A stretch of DNA of 64,000 bases, taken from positions 7,378,001-7,442,000 of the forward strand of contig OZ176053.1 of NCBI GenBank assembly GCA_964247055.1, in the 5' to 3' direction. Below are positions 23,940 to 33,687 of the stretch, piece after piece (positions within the stretch are counted from its first letter, which is position 1; the number at the start of each line of letters is the position of its first letter). Under the pieces are notes generated by a model, which saw only the letters and a program-made list of their open reading frames with translations, was not told where the DNA came from and made no database searches. The DNA comes from Paragordius varius (taxonomy: Eukaryota > Nematomorpha). Made by a program: the position numbers and the translations under genes.

Positions 23940-25724
23940 ATGAGCACAAAAAGAGGTTGTAAATTCAACGATGAATTAATGAAAGATTTTCCTTTTATCA
24001 AAAAAACGAAGAATGAATCATCTGTTAAATGTCTTATATGCGGGGAAGTCACCCTAGCACATGACGGCAAGCATGATATTACAAAGCATATGGAAACACA
24101 GAAACATAAAAAATGTTTAGATATGGGGGCATCATCTTACAAAATGAGCGATTTTTTTCGAAAAACCGCTTTTGGAGAGGAAGAAAAGAATTTGGCACTA
24201 GCTGAGGGCGTGTTATCTTTTCACGCCGTTAATCACAATCATCCTTTAGATCTATGGACTGTACCTCACAGGTTATTCGCATCTTATTCAATAAAAAATT
24301 TACATGTGCCCGTGCAAGGGCTGAAGCCATTGAATGCAATGTCCTTTCGCCACATGCGTATTCTAAATACAAAAAAATTTGCTGAAAATTGATTTCATAT
24401 CGCAATACTCCTATGCATCTAATCACAAAGAAACAAAATTATTTCCCACCTCAATAAGATATTTTGATCCAGAAACCGGAGTAAAAATTAAAATTATAAA
24501 TTTTATTTCTATACCCGGTAAAAATTCCGACAAAATTTACTTCAATAATAAATATTCTAGAAAAAAATAATTTAAAAGACAAAATACGAACTTCAGTGGA
24601 AAAGCAAGGAGGGGAACAAAAAATATTTTTCAAAATATAGCAGATAATCTTAATCAAAACATTATTGGCGTTGGGTGTGCAGCGCGTATAACACACAACG
24701 CTATTCAAACAGCTACTGATTTGTTACCCCTAGATGTGGAAAATTTAGTTATTAAAATATATATCTTTTTTATATATAAACGGTACGCGTTGAAACGCTT
24801 AAGGAATTCTGTGAAAATGAAGAAGTTCAATATCAAAAAATGCTTGGATATTGTAAAACTCGTTGTTTAGCTCTTCTGCCAGCTATCGAAAGAATTTTAA
24901 AAATGTATGATCCTTTAAAATCCTATTTTTTATCACAGGACAAATGTCCTACAACTTTGGAAAAGTTTTTGAAAGTGATTCTTCAAAAATATGGCTAGAA
25001 TCCCAACAAATCAAGCTTCTCTCTTTCATAATGATATTAAATTGATAGAAGGTGACAAAATTTCGGCAATTGAATTAGTCAATTAAGTTAGAACCTAATT
25101 CCAATGTCAAGAAAGGTTAGAAAATAATTTTATACCATTAACCATACGCAATATAAATAATTTAAAAAAACAAGGCTTAATAAATCGCCAAGATATCCTG
25201 TACCATATAAAAATGTTTTATACAAACTGTAAAGATTATTTGGAAGACTGGACGACGCAATTCAATATAATTGATCATTTTCATTGGATAACATTACAAC
25301 CAGAATTTAATTGGTGGGATGTTCAAAAATCATTTGATTATATCTGTTCCCAAAAATACTTTGTTAAAAGATATATTAATAATGAAAAACTTAAATTATG
25401 GACAAAAAATATACAGTAGAAAAGAAATGGTTGGAAATATTTCATCATTTTGAAGCCAACTATATTACATACAATAATATTTAAAAAATTTTGGAATTTT
25501 CACTATCTTTATCTGGAACCAACGCTGCTACTGAGCGCGTTTTTTCCACAGTAAATCAGGTGTGGACATCGGAAAAATCAAATTTAAATGTTTAACCTTT
25601 AAAGGCCGTTTTATCTGTCAAATATAATTTGACAAATTCTTGTGAAGACTTCTACAATATTTTAAAAAATGATGACAGTCTGCTAAAACGCATTCACTCA
25701 AACAAAAAATATACCAAAGAATAA
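23940..25724 (+). pseudogene. hAT-family transposase with BED-type zinc finger (decayed)
   Basis: The start ATG at 23,940 is conserved with copy 2 (33,688). Residues ~1-70 hold a BED-like zinc finger (CLICGE...HDITKHMETQKHKK). The central region follows in pieces (GVGCAARITHNAIQT near 24,670; ILKMYDPLK near 24,895), then the C-terminal region with NAATERVFSTVNQV near 25,520 and KAVLSVKYNL, which is the hAT dimerisation region. The first frame stays open for 150 codons to 24,392, where the reading shifts; later stretches lie in different frames with several stops. Not functional. The protein would cut and paste the element using the TAAGGTGACCAGA ends. Confidence 0.88.
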
Positions 25725-25854
25725 AATATTTTCTTTTTATAAAGTTTTTATGTTAAAAAATAAACAAAATTACTTAAAATATTGTATAAGTCTTCATAAT
25801 TTGTCAAATTATATTTAAACACATAAAATGGCACTTATTCAACATTTAAATTTG

Positions 25855-26545
25855 ATTCCTTGTCCTTACTTAATTTACTGTGGAAAAACGCGTTCAATAG
25901 CAGTGGTTCAGGTAAAGATAATGCAAATTCTACAATTATATAGTATGGAACATAATTTGTTTAAAAATGATTATTTTAACCATTTCTATCCTACGTATTT
26001 TTTTCTGTTGTCCATTAAGTTTTTCATTCAATATATTTAGACTTCATAAAAAAGTGTCATTGTGCACCGTCTTGTCTTCCAATAATCGTTTCTGTTTGTA
26101 TAAAACATTTTTATATTCTGGCTATTCATTGAGCCTTGTTTTTCTGGATGCTTTATAATATTGCGATTAGGTAATGGTATAAAATTATTTTCTAACCTTT
26201 TGACTTGGAATTTTGACCTTTGTCCTGTGATAAAAAATAGGATTCTAGGAGATCACATTTTTATAAATATTTCAATCGCTGGCAAAAGAGCTAACCAACA
26301 GTTCTACAATACCCAAGCATTTTAACAATATTTTCCACATCCAGGGGTAATAAATCAGTAGCTGTTTGAATAGCGTTGTGTATCTACCAATAACGTTTTG
26401 ATTAAGATTATTCGCTAAATTGTTAAAAATATTTTTTGTGCCGCTTCTTGCATCACCCAGCGCACTTTGTGATGATTTCGTCTTTATTATTTTTTCTAGA
26501 ATATTACAATCACTTCACCCTTTGTTCGTGCACTAAATTTATTGA
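25855..26545 (-). pseudogene. Inverted, internally deleted second relic of the same transposase
   Basis: Read on the minus strand, pieces of this segment match the transposase just upstream: 26,545-26,500 resembles 24,265-24,340, 26,450-26,190 resembles 24,600-24,960, and 25,915-25,860 resembles 25,505-25,560 (the ERVFSTV region). Large parts between them are missing. The same arrangement exists in the sister element (35,690-36,390), so it was already in their common ancestor. Confidence 0.8.
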
Positions 26546-26924
26546 ATAAGGTACAAACAACCTGTAAGGTAAAATTTTTTTTATATTTATAATGTATTTG
26601 TGTTAAAAATAAATAAATATTACAATAAATTTTTTTTATAAAAATTTTTGGTTGTACCCCCCAATGACCCCCTCTTTTTGTCCCGCTTTTTCCTTCAAAA
26701 AATCTGGTCACCTTAGGTATACCATATCATATTCTTTAAAAAATTAAAAGAATTGTGGGTAAAGGGCGTCAGAAATCTTTGGTAAAAATGAAAATACACT
26801 AACTACTTACCCTTCACTTAAAATTATTGTATAAAAGGGTTAGGAAAATCGTAATTTTTATCTCAATTATATTTTTTTGTTTTGATATGGGAACGATTTA
26901 AAATATGCTATATTAAATAATCAT

Positions 26925-27385
26925 AAAATTAAATTCTTTAATATATCAAAACCATTGTAAAATTTTCCACTTTTATAACATTAATAAACATAAATATATA
27001 AAAAATTTATTCAAAAATACTTGATATTAGTTATTTTAAGCTAACAAATGGTAAAAATTTAGTTAACGTGATTTGTGTAATACAAATAAACCGCTTTATC
27101 TATTTCTATCAATATAAGATGTAATTTAAATAAAAAAATAAATTTAATTTTACCCTTAACACTAATGAAGAATTTCGCAAATATATTGTAAAATAAAAAT
27201 GGTGACGAAGTTGTTTCACATGCAACTTTTTTTTCAAACAAAATTATATTTAGATATTTTGGCATATTTATATAATTTTTTTTAGGAAAGAAGCATAAAT
27301 TTGAATTGGGACCGTTTCTTACACTAGTTTATCAAAAATACTAACTCAAATTTTGTCTGGGGTATATTTGGATACCCCATTTTAG
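26925..27385 (+). mobile_element. TTAA MITE, truncated copy 3
   Basis: Clearly the same family as 22,958-23,531 (AATACTTGATATTA, CTATTTCTATCAATATAAGATG, GGGACCGTTTC, GGGGTATATTTGGATACCCC) but without the terminal CACTT..TTAA at either side. It sits in the loop of the fold-back element. Confidence 0.8.
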
Positions 27386-27699
27386 GATAAAAATTTTATC
27401 AAAAAAATAATATATAAAATTTTGCAAAAAATTAACAAAAATATTACCATTCCCTAAACATTATTAATTTTCATTTTTTACCAAAGATTTCTGACGCCCT
27501 TTCCCCACACTTCTTTAATTTTTTAAAGAATATGATATGGTATACCATATAGCTCTTGTTTTTATATTCTTTACCAAATATTTATATCCAATTAACGATA
27601 AAAAGTAAATCTTTAACACAATAAGGTCTACATGAGTGTATATGGCAAACTATATTTTTATCTGTCGGACATCCTACATATATATATATATATATATTT

Positions 27700-28770
27700 G
27701 GGTGAGAATTATATTTTTTTTTGTACAGATTGATATAATAAAATATTCTTGATGAAAAAGATGATATAATCGAGTTGCTGTGAAACCTTATTTCGCAGTA
27801 TTATAGAAACACTTGAACCTGTGTCCATAATCATGCGTATTGGCTTACAATCAATTATTAATGTTATCTTAGGGGTTGCTTCACATTCGATGTGCTGAAC
27901 ATTGCAATCATTTTTTTCTTACAGTATCGTTGGAGGTGATTCCAGTCATGACCTAAACGGCAGAATCGACACTTGTTCAGGTATTTCCCAGCTGTTGTCG
28001 TAACATGTTGCCATCGATTATGCTAATTGAGGTGCCTATTCATAATTGAGAGCAATGTTCACTTGTTTTAGGGTTAGGGTTCGTTTTCCCACATGGCGTT
28101 GGGGAATCTGCTATACAAATCTAATAATAATTTTTTGATTCCCATGCCTGCAATGAAAGCATCGAGCATTTTTCCCTCTACCTTAAGCTTGAAGTTGTAT
28201 TTTACGTAGGGTGACTCGTAAAAAAATTTAATGTTACATTCTGTTTTCGATGAAGTTTTACGAATCAAATCGGGCCTGGGCTATATTCGTCCCATTCGAT
28301 TCTTAAATTTTCTGCCGGCTTCAATGATATCTGGTCAGATGATATTGTCGCGCGAATTTGAAAAAAGAAGTTCTTTTTTGACCGACATTCCTGCCTAAGC
28401 GAGAAATAACGTCCTGCAATTGTTGTCGCTTGTCCTCATGTCTTTTGCAGCTAAAATTCCCTGAATGTATAAAACATATCGGCCAAATTTTTTTTTAATT
28501 AAGGTTGTCTAGAGAAATTTCTTCCTATACATGTTTGAGTAATATCACAATACTTGAATTATAACTAACTATTTTTCTTGAAAATACAATGAACAATATT
28601 AATATTATAAAGTGTCATGTAAGTGTACCTGCGTTTGTGTCCACGAAAAATTGATCTAATTTTTGACCCTCTTATATACACAATTATTTTTATTTTACTA
28701 CAAAATATTTTACGTATTTAATAAAGTGAAACGTTCTACACATCTTAAATTAGAAAGTAAAATATGATCT
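27700..28770 (-). mobile_element. Ty3/Gypsy-like retroelement fossil, LTR - gag - protease part
   Basis: On the minus strand: LTR-like sequence (28,770-28,520, shared with 16,700-16,850 and 1,650-1,740), a gag-like stretch (around 28,470-28,060), a CCHC-type zinc knuckle (CRFCRLGHDWNH-like, near 27,965) and an aspartic protease motif (DTGSS, near 27,820). Reverse transcriptase, RNase H and integrase are absent, so this is the 5' part of an element. It is broken several times and looks old. It may belong to the same family as the fossils at 13.6-14.7 and 16.4-18.3 kb. Confidence 0.75.
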
Positions 28771-28839
28771 TCATTTATTTATAATTTGATCTATAGATTG
28801 TTTTGGTAAGGGGAGAGTATCTGCAATAAATTAAATTGT

Positions 28840-29275
28840 AATTTTTCTGAAGTTATTCTTTTTGTGTAACTACTGAATTATCCAAATTTGGCGGTAATTC
28901 GGATTTTTCTGTTATGGATAGCTCCATATTTGGCTGTTTAATTGCATTTCTCTTTTCGATTTTCCTTTGTAACCAGGGAGTTAGTCAAAATGTGGCGGCA
29001 TTTTAACTAACTTAAAACCCAACTGACTCACCATATCTCTTTCTCTCTAATTACTAGAATATTTGGCGGTTTTCGATTTTCCTTTGTAACCAGGGAATTA
29101 GTCAAAATGTGGCGGCATTTTAACTAAATTAAATCCCAATTGACTCACCATATCTTTTTGTCTATAATTACTAGAATATTTGGCGGTTTGCGATTTTCCT
29201 TTGTAACCAGGGAGTTAGTCAGAATGTGGCGGCATTTTGACTAACTTAAAACCCAACTGACGCACCATTCGGTCA
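28840..29275 (+). repeat. ~119 bp tandem repeat, diverged relative of the minisatellite
   Basis: Three units marked by TTGTAACCAGGGAGTTAGTC followed by AAAATGTGGCGGCATTTTAACT, at about 28,970, 29,083 and 29,203. Each has a TTTGGCGGTTT..GATTTTCC part. The order 'TGTAACCA..GAxxTAG..GGCGG' is that of the 2.2-4.1 kb minisatellite, so this looks like a higher-order version of it. The flank at 29,275-29,480 also resembles 2,690-2,830 and 3,060-3,260. Confidence 0.8.
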
Positions 29276-29489
29276 TTTTTAAAAGTTACTTATGTTCCCA
29301 AGGAAAATAAGGTTTGCGAACTATCCTTATTCCAGATTCATTGTTGGAATTGGATATTGGGGTTTCCGAAACTCTATTTTTACAACAAAACAATTTGCAC
29401 AATAAAATATAATAGGAATTATTAATCATTATGCATAATTTTATCTGACAAATAAAAAAAATAGTATTTCGTAGCTTCAGTAAAAAAAT

Positions 29490-30180
29490 TCAAAAAATAT
29501 ATCCTGTAAGAAACTATACATTACTACTTTTTCATTAAGTTTCGCAAGATTGCATTTACTGTAAAAATCAATATAATATATATAACTTGTGATAAATAAA
29601 CTATAGGTAACATAATAAAACCTTAGATTGGTTATTTTATCATTGGTTTAAAATTATTGGTTAGTACTGTAAAATATAAAATCTTGTGTTTATAATTATT
29701 ATTTCTAAATGTTATGGAGTTATTTAAGATATCCTGCTTTTGTATTTATATTGTTTGAAAGGAATAGGATTTCAATTTTAGGATCGGATCGTATGTTTAA
29801 TAATTGAATTTGAATGGAACTAAAAAATATATTAATAATCGTTGTTTTTTAATTGTTTTAAGGCATACATTTTTGTGTAGTCCAATTAATTTCTTAGAAA
29901 GTATTAACTTAAGCACGACACGTTATTGTAAAATAATCAACTAAAAACTATCCTAAAAATTAAATTATCAAACTCGAAACTATTCAATATAAATGTAAAC
30001 TTTAGAGTTTTTTATAGATTTCTCACTTTATTTTTAAAATTTAATTAATTTTTATATATAAATTAAACCCAAACTCGAAAATATTTAGTATTTCTATTAC
30101 GAATACACTTAGTCTATTATATTCGGAATCGTATGATTATTTATATGAATATAAATTATATTTCCAAATTTTTGTAAGAA
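29490..30180. other. AT-rich 3' flank of the NSP-tail gene copy
   Basis: No reading frame of interest. It lies between the tandem repeat and the stop codon of the 150-codon gene on the minus strand, so part of it may be that gene's 3' untranslated region. Confidence 0.4.
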
Positions 30181-30185
30181 AATTC

Positions 30186-30638
30186 TTACGGTGAATTGAA
30201 ATTTGTATCACTTGCGAATTTTTTACGCTGAAGAGACCTTGAGCGTAAAAATTCGGCCAGACCGATCTCGGATGCACTGATTACGTTTCTTAATTGGGCG
30301 ATTTTTTTCTTCAAACTGATTTGTTCAAAATTAATCGGGGATATGCAATCGATTCGTTCCCTCAGGAATTCCGGTATCAGTTTCTGATATTTCACTGGTT
30401 CTGCATTATTTGATGTCCTTGGCTTGTTGTCATCAATCTTATCTTGAGATGTTGTTGGAGTTGTTTCTTCTTGTAAATCATTTGTCATTGGTGGTGTGTC
30501 ATTATACAAAAATGTGGACCGTTTTAGCCGTTTTGTTGAAGGAATATTGTATATTTCTTGCCAATAGGCTATTGTTATATTTTTTGGATGCATATGATTG
30601 TAATATAATATTTCAAATTTGACAAAAATATGTGACAA
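30186..30638 (-). CDS. NSP-tail family protein, 150 aa (uncharacterised)
   Basis: I do not recognise this protein. It is a single open frame of 150 codons. The N-terminal ~80 residues are Ser/Thr/Asn-rich with no signal peptide. Residues ~82-150 match the C-terminal domain of the 351-aa protein at 31,202-32,257: VKYQKLIPEFLRERID, PINFEQISLKKKIAQLRNVI, S-IG-AEFLRSRS, RKKFAS, NFNSP-stop. The start is uncertain: Met1, or Met16 (MHPKN), or an upstream exon. Unlike its neighbour it has no lysine-rich region. Conservation of the domain while the rest diverged, in AT-rich DNA where long frames are rare, argues that it is or recently was coding. The two copies lie in tandem on the minus strand, 563 bp apart. 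Confidence 0.6.
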   Translation of the reverse strand: MSHIFVKFEILYYNHMHPKNITIAYWQEIYNIPSTKRLKRSTFLYNDTPPMTNDLQEETTPTTSQDKIDDNKPRTSNNAEPVKYQKLIPEFLRERIDCISPINFEQISLKKKIAQLRNVISASEIGLAEFLRSRSLQRKKFASDTNFNSP

Positions 30639-30879
30639 TTAACCAAATCTTTGTATTATGTGCTGCTGGTCCCGAAATTTTGTAAACTTTTTTAAATTTA
30701 TAGTTAATTAATATTTTGAATTGAAATCTATAAGTTAAGCATAATAATAGAGCTTAAAATCTTATAAAAGAAAATAAATAAATATATAATTTAATTAAAA
30801 TGATAATCTTAATGAAGTTAAACCGTATAGTAATAGGTGTTTTAAAATGGTTAAATTATTTATTTATTACCTTTTTTAG

Positions 30880-31080
30880 CGGAATAATTTATGAATGGTT
30901 TGCCTGCGACATATCTTCCTGTGTCACTATTGGACATAGCCACTGGGCTGTCTTCTGAAGCTCTAATATTCACATCAACGTGTAATCATTAATATTAATT
31001 TATAGAATATATATCTTTAACGCTTTATTTTCCACTCTGATAAAATTTTTTTGACAGTTTTAGTTAGTGTTTTAGGAATC
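30880..31080 (+). repeat. Block D, distal part, copy 4
   Basis: Matches the ends of the 4.5-4.65 and 8.0-8.2 kb copies: CCTGTGTCACTATTGGACAT, AGTCACTGGGCTG-like, ATTAATTTATAGAATATATATCTTTAACG. It lies just downstream (minus-strand sense) of the 351-codon gene, the same place as in the other units. The following 31,085-31,150 matches CCAAATCTTAACAATAGTTTAC of the palindrome arms. Confidence 0.7.
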
Positions 31081-31201
31081 AAAAAATGATATTAAAGTTA
31101 TATATATGTTACCAAATCTTAACAATAATTTAAAAAGCTGATAATTTAAGGCCCAAATTACTAAACAATCAGTATAGTAGGACATGATGTGTCAAAAACT
31201 C

Positions 31202-32257
31202 TTACGGAGAATTATAATTAATATTGGAAGTATATTTTTTGGGTGGCAGTTGGAAACGTGAACGTGAAATTTCAGCGTGTCCTATGATTGATGACTTAAG
31301 AATAAGTCGCAATTCTTTTAATTTTTTCTTTAAAAAAAAATCCTCAACGTCTATGGGCGGCCAATCGGCTTCTTTTCTTATATAATCTGGTATCCATTTT
31401 TTTAATTTTACTGGTTTTGGATTTAATGTGGAAATCGTGTTTTCACAAATCTGATTTTCAGATCTAGTCATGGTTGCATCAGGCATAACTGTTACTTGGG
31501 AATTATTATAAGATGTGGCTATTATATTAGAAACAGTCTTATCTAAATGTTTTTCTGCAGGCGTAAGAGTTTCGAGGATGTTATTAATTGTTGCTGCATT
31601 ATTGTTTGACAAAGCAGACTGATTTAACTCTTTTGTTGTATGTATTGTAATTTCTCGGGGTTTATTACTTACAGTAGGAGAGCTATTAATTAATTTCGAA
31701 GAATCTGTTAAAATTTTTTTGTTTAATGTCTGGGTAGGAACAATTGTTTCCGGTACTATTACTGAATCATTATCAGACTGATTTTGTGAAGGATGATCCG
31801 TTACAATTGTGAGTTTGTTGCATCTTACTCTTTTATTTCCAACATATTTTTTTAATTTTCTTCCAGTTTGCTTTTTTCTCTTAGGTGCTTTGTTTCTTGT
31901 AGTAGTAGTTTTAATTTTTCGTTTTTCACTGACCTTTCTACCTTTTATCCTTGTATTTCTTTTTACTTTGTTATTTTTGGAGTTGGAACGCTTCTTTTGA
32001 GTTATAGAGTGTTTTTTCGAATTTTTTCCACCTTTTTTATTTTTCAGCGTTTTAATTTTCGTGCTTTTAGGGCTCTTTTGGGGTGCTTTTCGTTTCTTGA
32101 GATGTCGCTTTTTATTTGCCAAAGGAGGTTGAGGTTGACGCTTGCACATTTTTTTCTTACTCTGCTTTTTTGTTTTGTTCTTTTTGTTTTTTGAACAATT
32201 CATCTTTATCTTTCGCTTTTTAGCTTTCGAAATTTCGCACTTTTTCATTAATATCAA
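31202..32257 (-). CDS. NSP-tail family protein, 351 aa, lysine-rich N-terminus (uncharacterised)
   Basis: This is the longest member of a family I do not recognise. It is one uninterrupted frame of 351 codons. Residues ~1-170 are extremely basic (runs such as KKRHLKKRK, KRKIKTTTTRNK, KRKKQTGRKLKK), resembling linker-histone or protamine-like tails. Residues ~170-285 are a Ser/Thr/Asn-rich linker (TIHTTKELNQSALSNNNA). Residues ~285-351 are the conserved domain: PVKLKKWIPDYIRKEADW, PPIDVEDFFLKKKLKELRLI, S-IIGHAEISRSR, PKKYTS, NYNSP-stop. No signal peptide or membrane segment. A nuclear, nucleic-acid-binding protein is plausible from composition alone, but that is inference. The plus-strand frames of 63 and 108 codons inside it are antisense shadows. 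Related broken copies lie at 5.6, 6.1 and 9.2 kb. Confidence 0.7.
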   Translation of the reverse strand: MILMKKCEISKAKKRKIKMNCSKNKKNKTKKQSKKKMCKRQPQPPLANKKRHLKKRKAPQKSPKSTKIKTLKNKKGGKNSKKHSITQKKRSNSKNNKVKRNTRIKGRKVSEKRKIKTTTTRNKAPKRKKQTGRKLKKYVGNKRVRCNKLTIVTDHPSQNQSDNDSVIVPETIVPTQTLNKKILTDSSKLINSSPTVSNKPREITIHTTKELNQSALSNNNAATINNILETLTPAEKHLDKTVSNIIATSYNNSQVTVMPDATMTRSENQICENTISTLNPKPVKLKKWIPDYIRKEADWPPIDVEDFFLKKKLKELRLILKSSIIGHAEISRSRFQLPPKKYTSNINYNSP

Positions 32258-32499
32258 ATTATGATTTTAAATATTTGTTTTAAATTTTAGAAGGTGTAAC
32301 AATGAAAACGTTTAAAGTTTTGATTATTGATTACACTCATATCAATAATATTCATAGTATATATTACTAGCTGCGCACTGACGTATTGCGTGATTTAGTC
32401 AAGATTAAAAAAATTTAACCATTCTTTTGGTATTATGTTAATTATTGCATAAAAACTACATAATTAAAATTTATATAAAGCACAATTTAGCATTGATTT

Positions 32500-32800
32500 A
32501 GGGATATTTGAAACATCTTTCCGGGTCGCGCATTTTGGGCTCAATAAATCGGCGGGCCGCATTTAAAATATGTATGGGCATTCATAATTATTTTATTCGA
32601 TTTCTTAGTAAAAAATACAAATACGATATAAAAAAAATTTCCGTTATTTATTTTATAGGCTTATTAGAAAATTGTTTATGAAATATCAATTATCTATGAT
32701 TGTGAGCATATTATTGCAAAATATAAATCGAATTTTTCTCGGGTCACACACAATGTCCCCATGGGCCGCGCAATATATTTATTTTTTCAAAAATAACTTA
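32500..32800. repeat. Dispersed GC-box repeat related to the 46.6 kb hAT MITE
   Basis: CGGGTCGCGCATTTTGGG..GGGCCGCATTTAAAATATGT resembles the inner part of the MITE at 46,618-46,908 (reverse strand CGGGTCGCACTTTCGACTC..CCGCATTTAAAATATGTATG). Terminal repeats and target duplication are not visible here, so it is a fragment or a relative. Confidence 0.5.
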
Positions 32801-32879
32801 TTTTAAAACTCTACTATTTATCATAAAAACTTAAGAGATTTTCCGATTATATAAATAAAACTTACCCATTTTAGTAGAA

Positions 32880-33250
32880 TCTAACACCGTAGGCTGCAGA
32901 ATATAATTATAATGAATAACATTCTTCAACAAGTAAAGTTTATACCCGTATTATTTTTTTGTCCCTAATATTTAAATGACATATTTATACAAAAGATAGC
33001 GTTTAAAACGCTTTATCGAATGATACCAATTTTGTTATAAAGTTATATTTGATTTTCTGTCTATTTTCTTTTGTTTTTAAAAAAATTAAAAACCCTGTAA
33101 TATCTCAATCTGATTGGGGCGATCAATTTTTTTTGATTCGGTAAATATTTATTGGACCGATTGTGGGATAAAATGTGAATTTTAATTTTGGCTAATAGCG
33201 AAATAAAATAAATTTTTGATAAATTTTTTACGGAATTAACATTAAATTAT
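32880..33250 (+). repeat. Dispersed repeat 'R', partial copy 2
   Basis: CCCTAATATTTAAATGACATATT, AAACGCTTTATCGAATGATA and TAATATCTCAATCTGATTGGGG match 54,545-54,740 and the reverse complement of about 18,480-18,560. The hAT element copy 2 begins 40 bp further on. Confidence 0.6.
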
Positions 33251-33687
33251 TCATTATTTTAACGCTATCTATCAAATTATGATGTATAGATAAGGTGACC
33301 AGACGCCCCGCTTTTTCACACCTTGTCCCGCGTCCCTCTACGTTTTTAAAATGTCCCGCTTTTTCACAATTATATAAAAAAAATTTTTTTAATACAAATA
33401 AATTTTTTTTATCCGTTTAATTTTTTTATCATTAAATATCTTTAAAATCTATATAAATTTTAAATTAAAATTTTTTATTTTTAAATTAAAAATATTTATT
33501 TTTTTCCTTTTATATCATATAATTATATACTTTCCTTCCTACTACTACTGTCATCATTATCAAAAAGCCAAGTTAATACCACAATCTGATTAAAACACAA
33601 ATTTATACCACAAATCGGTACCTTACACGTTTATTCCAGAAAATTAAGGTAACATAATATTGATTATAATAATAGTAGTTTATAAAT

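Larger units (their letters stand above)
22673..26715 (+). mobile_element. hAT transposon, copy 1 (decayed autonomous-type element)
   Basis: Ends are a perfect 13-bp inverted pair TAAGGTGACCAGA / TCTGGTCACCTTA. The flanks GGTCTACC (22,665-22,672) and GGTATACC (26,716-26,723) form an 8-bp target duplication with one mismatch, the hAT hallmark. The sequence TCCCGCTTTTTC recurs near both ends in the same direction (22,687, 22,735 and 26,681), probably subterminal binding sites. Contents in order: a TTAA MITE insertion, a tandem repeat, a BED-finger transposase pseudogene, and an inverted relic of the transposase. Confidence 0.92.
22545..27665. mobile_element. Fold-back (long inverted repeat) element split by a hAT insertion
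   Basis: The left arm is 22,545-22,672 plus 26,716-26,850, and the right arm 27,440-27,665 is its reverse complement. Shared boxes are GTAAAGAATATAAAAACAAG, ATTGTGTTAAAGATTTACTTT, ATGATATGGT and AGGGCGTCAGAAATCTTTGG. The hAT element 22,673-26,715 interrupts the left arm, so the fold-back element is older than that hAT copy. The loop (26,850-27,440) contains a partial TTAA MITE. No coding capacity of its own. Outer ends near 22,556 and 27,650 are only approximate. Confidence 0.7.

Noticed and set aside
31809-32194. Overlapping plus-strand frames of 63 and 108 codons, Phe/Leu-rich
   Set aside because: They are the antisense of the lysine-rich part of the 351-aa gene; AAA/AAG codons read as TTT/CTT in reverse.
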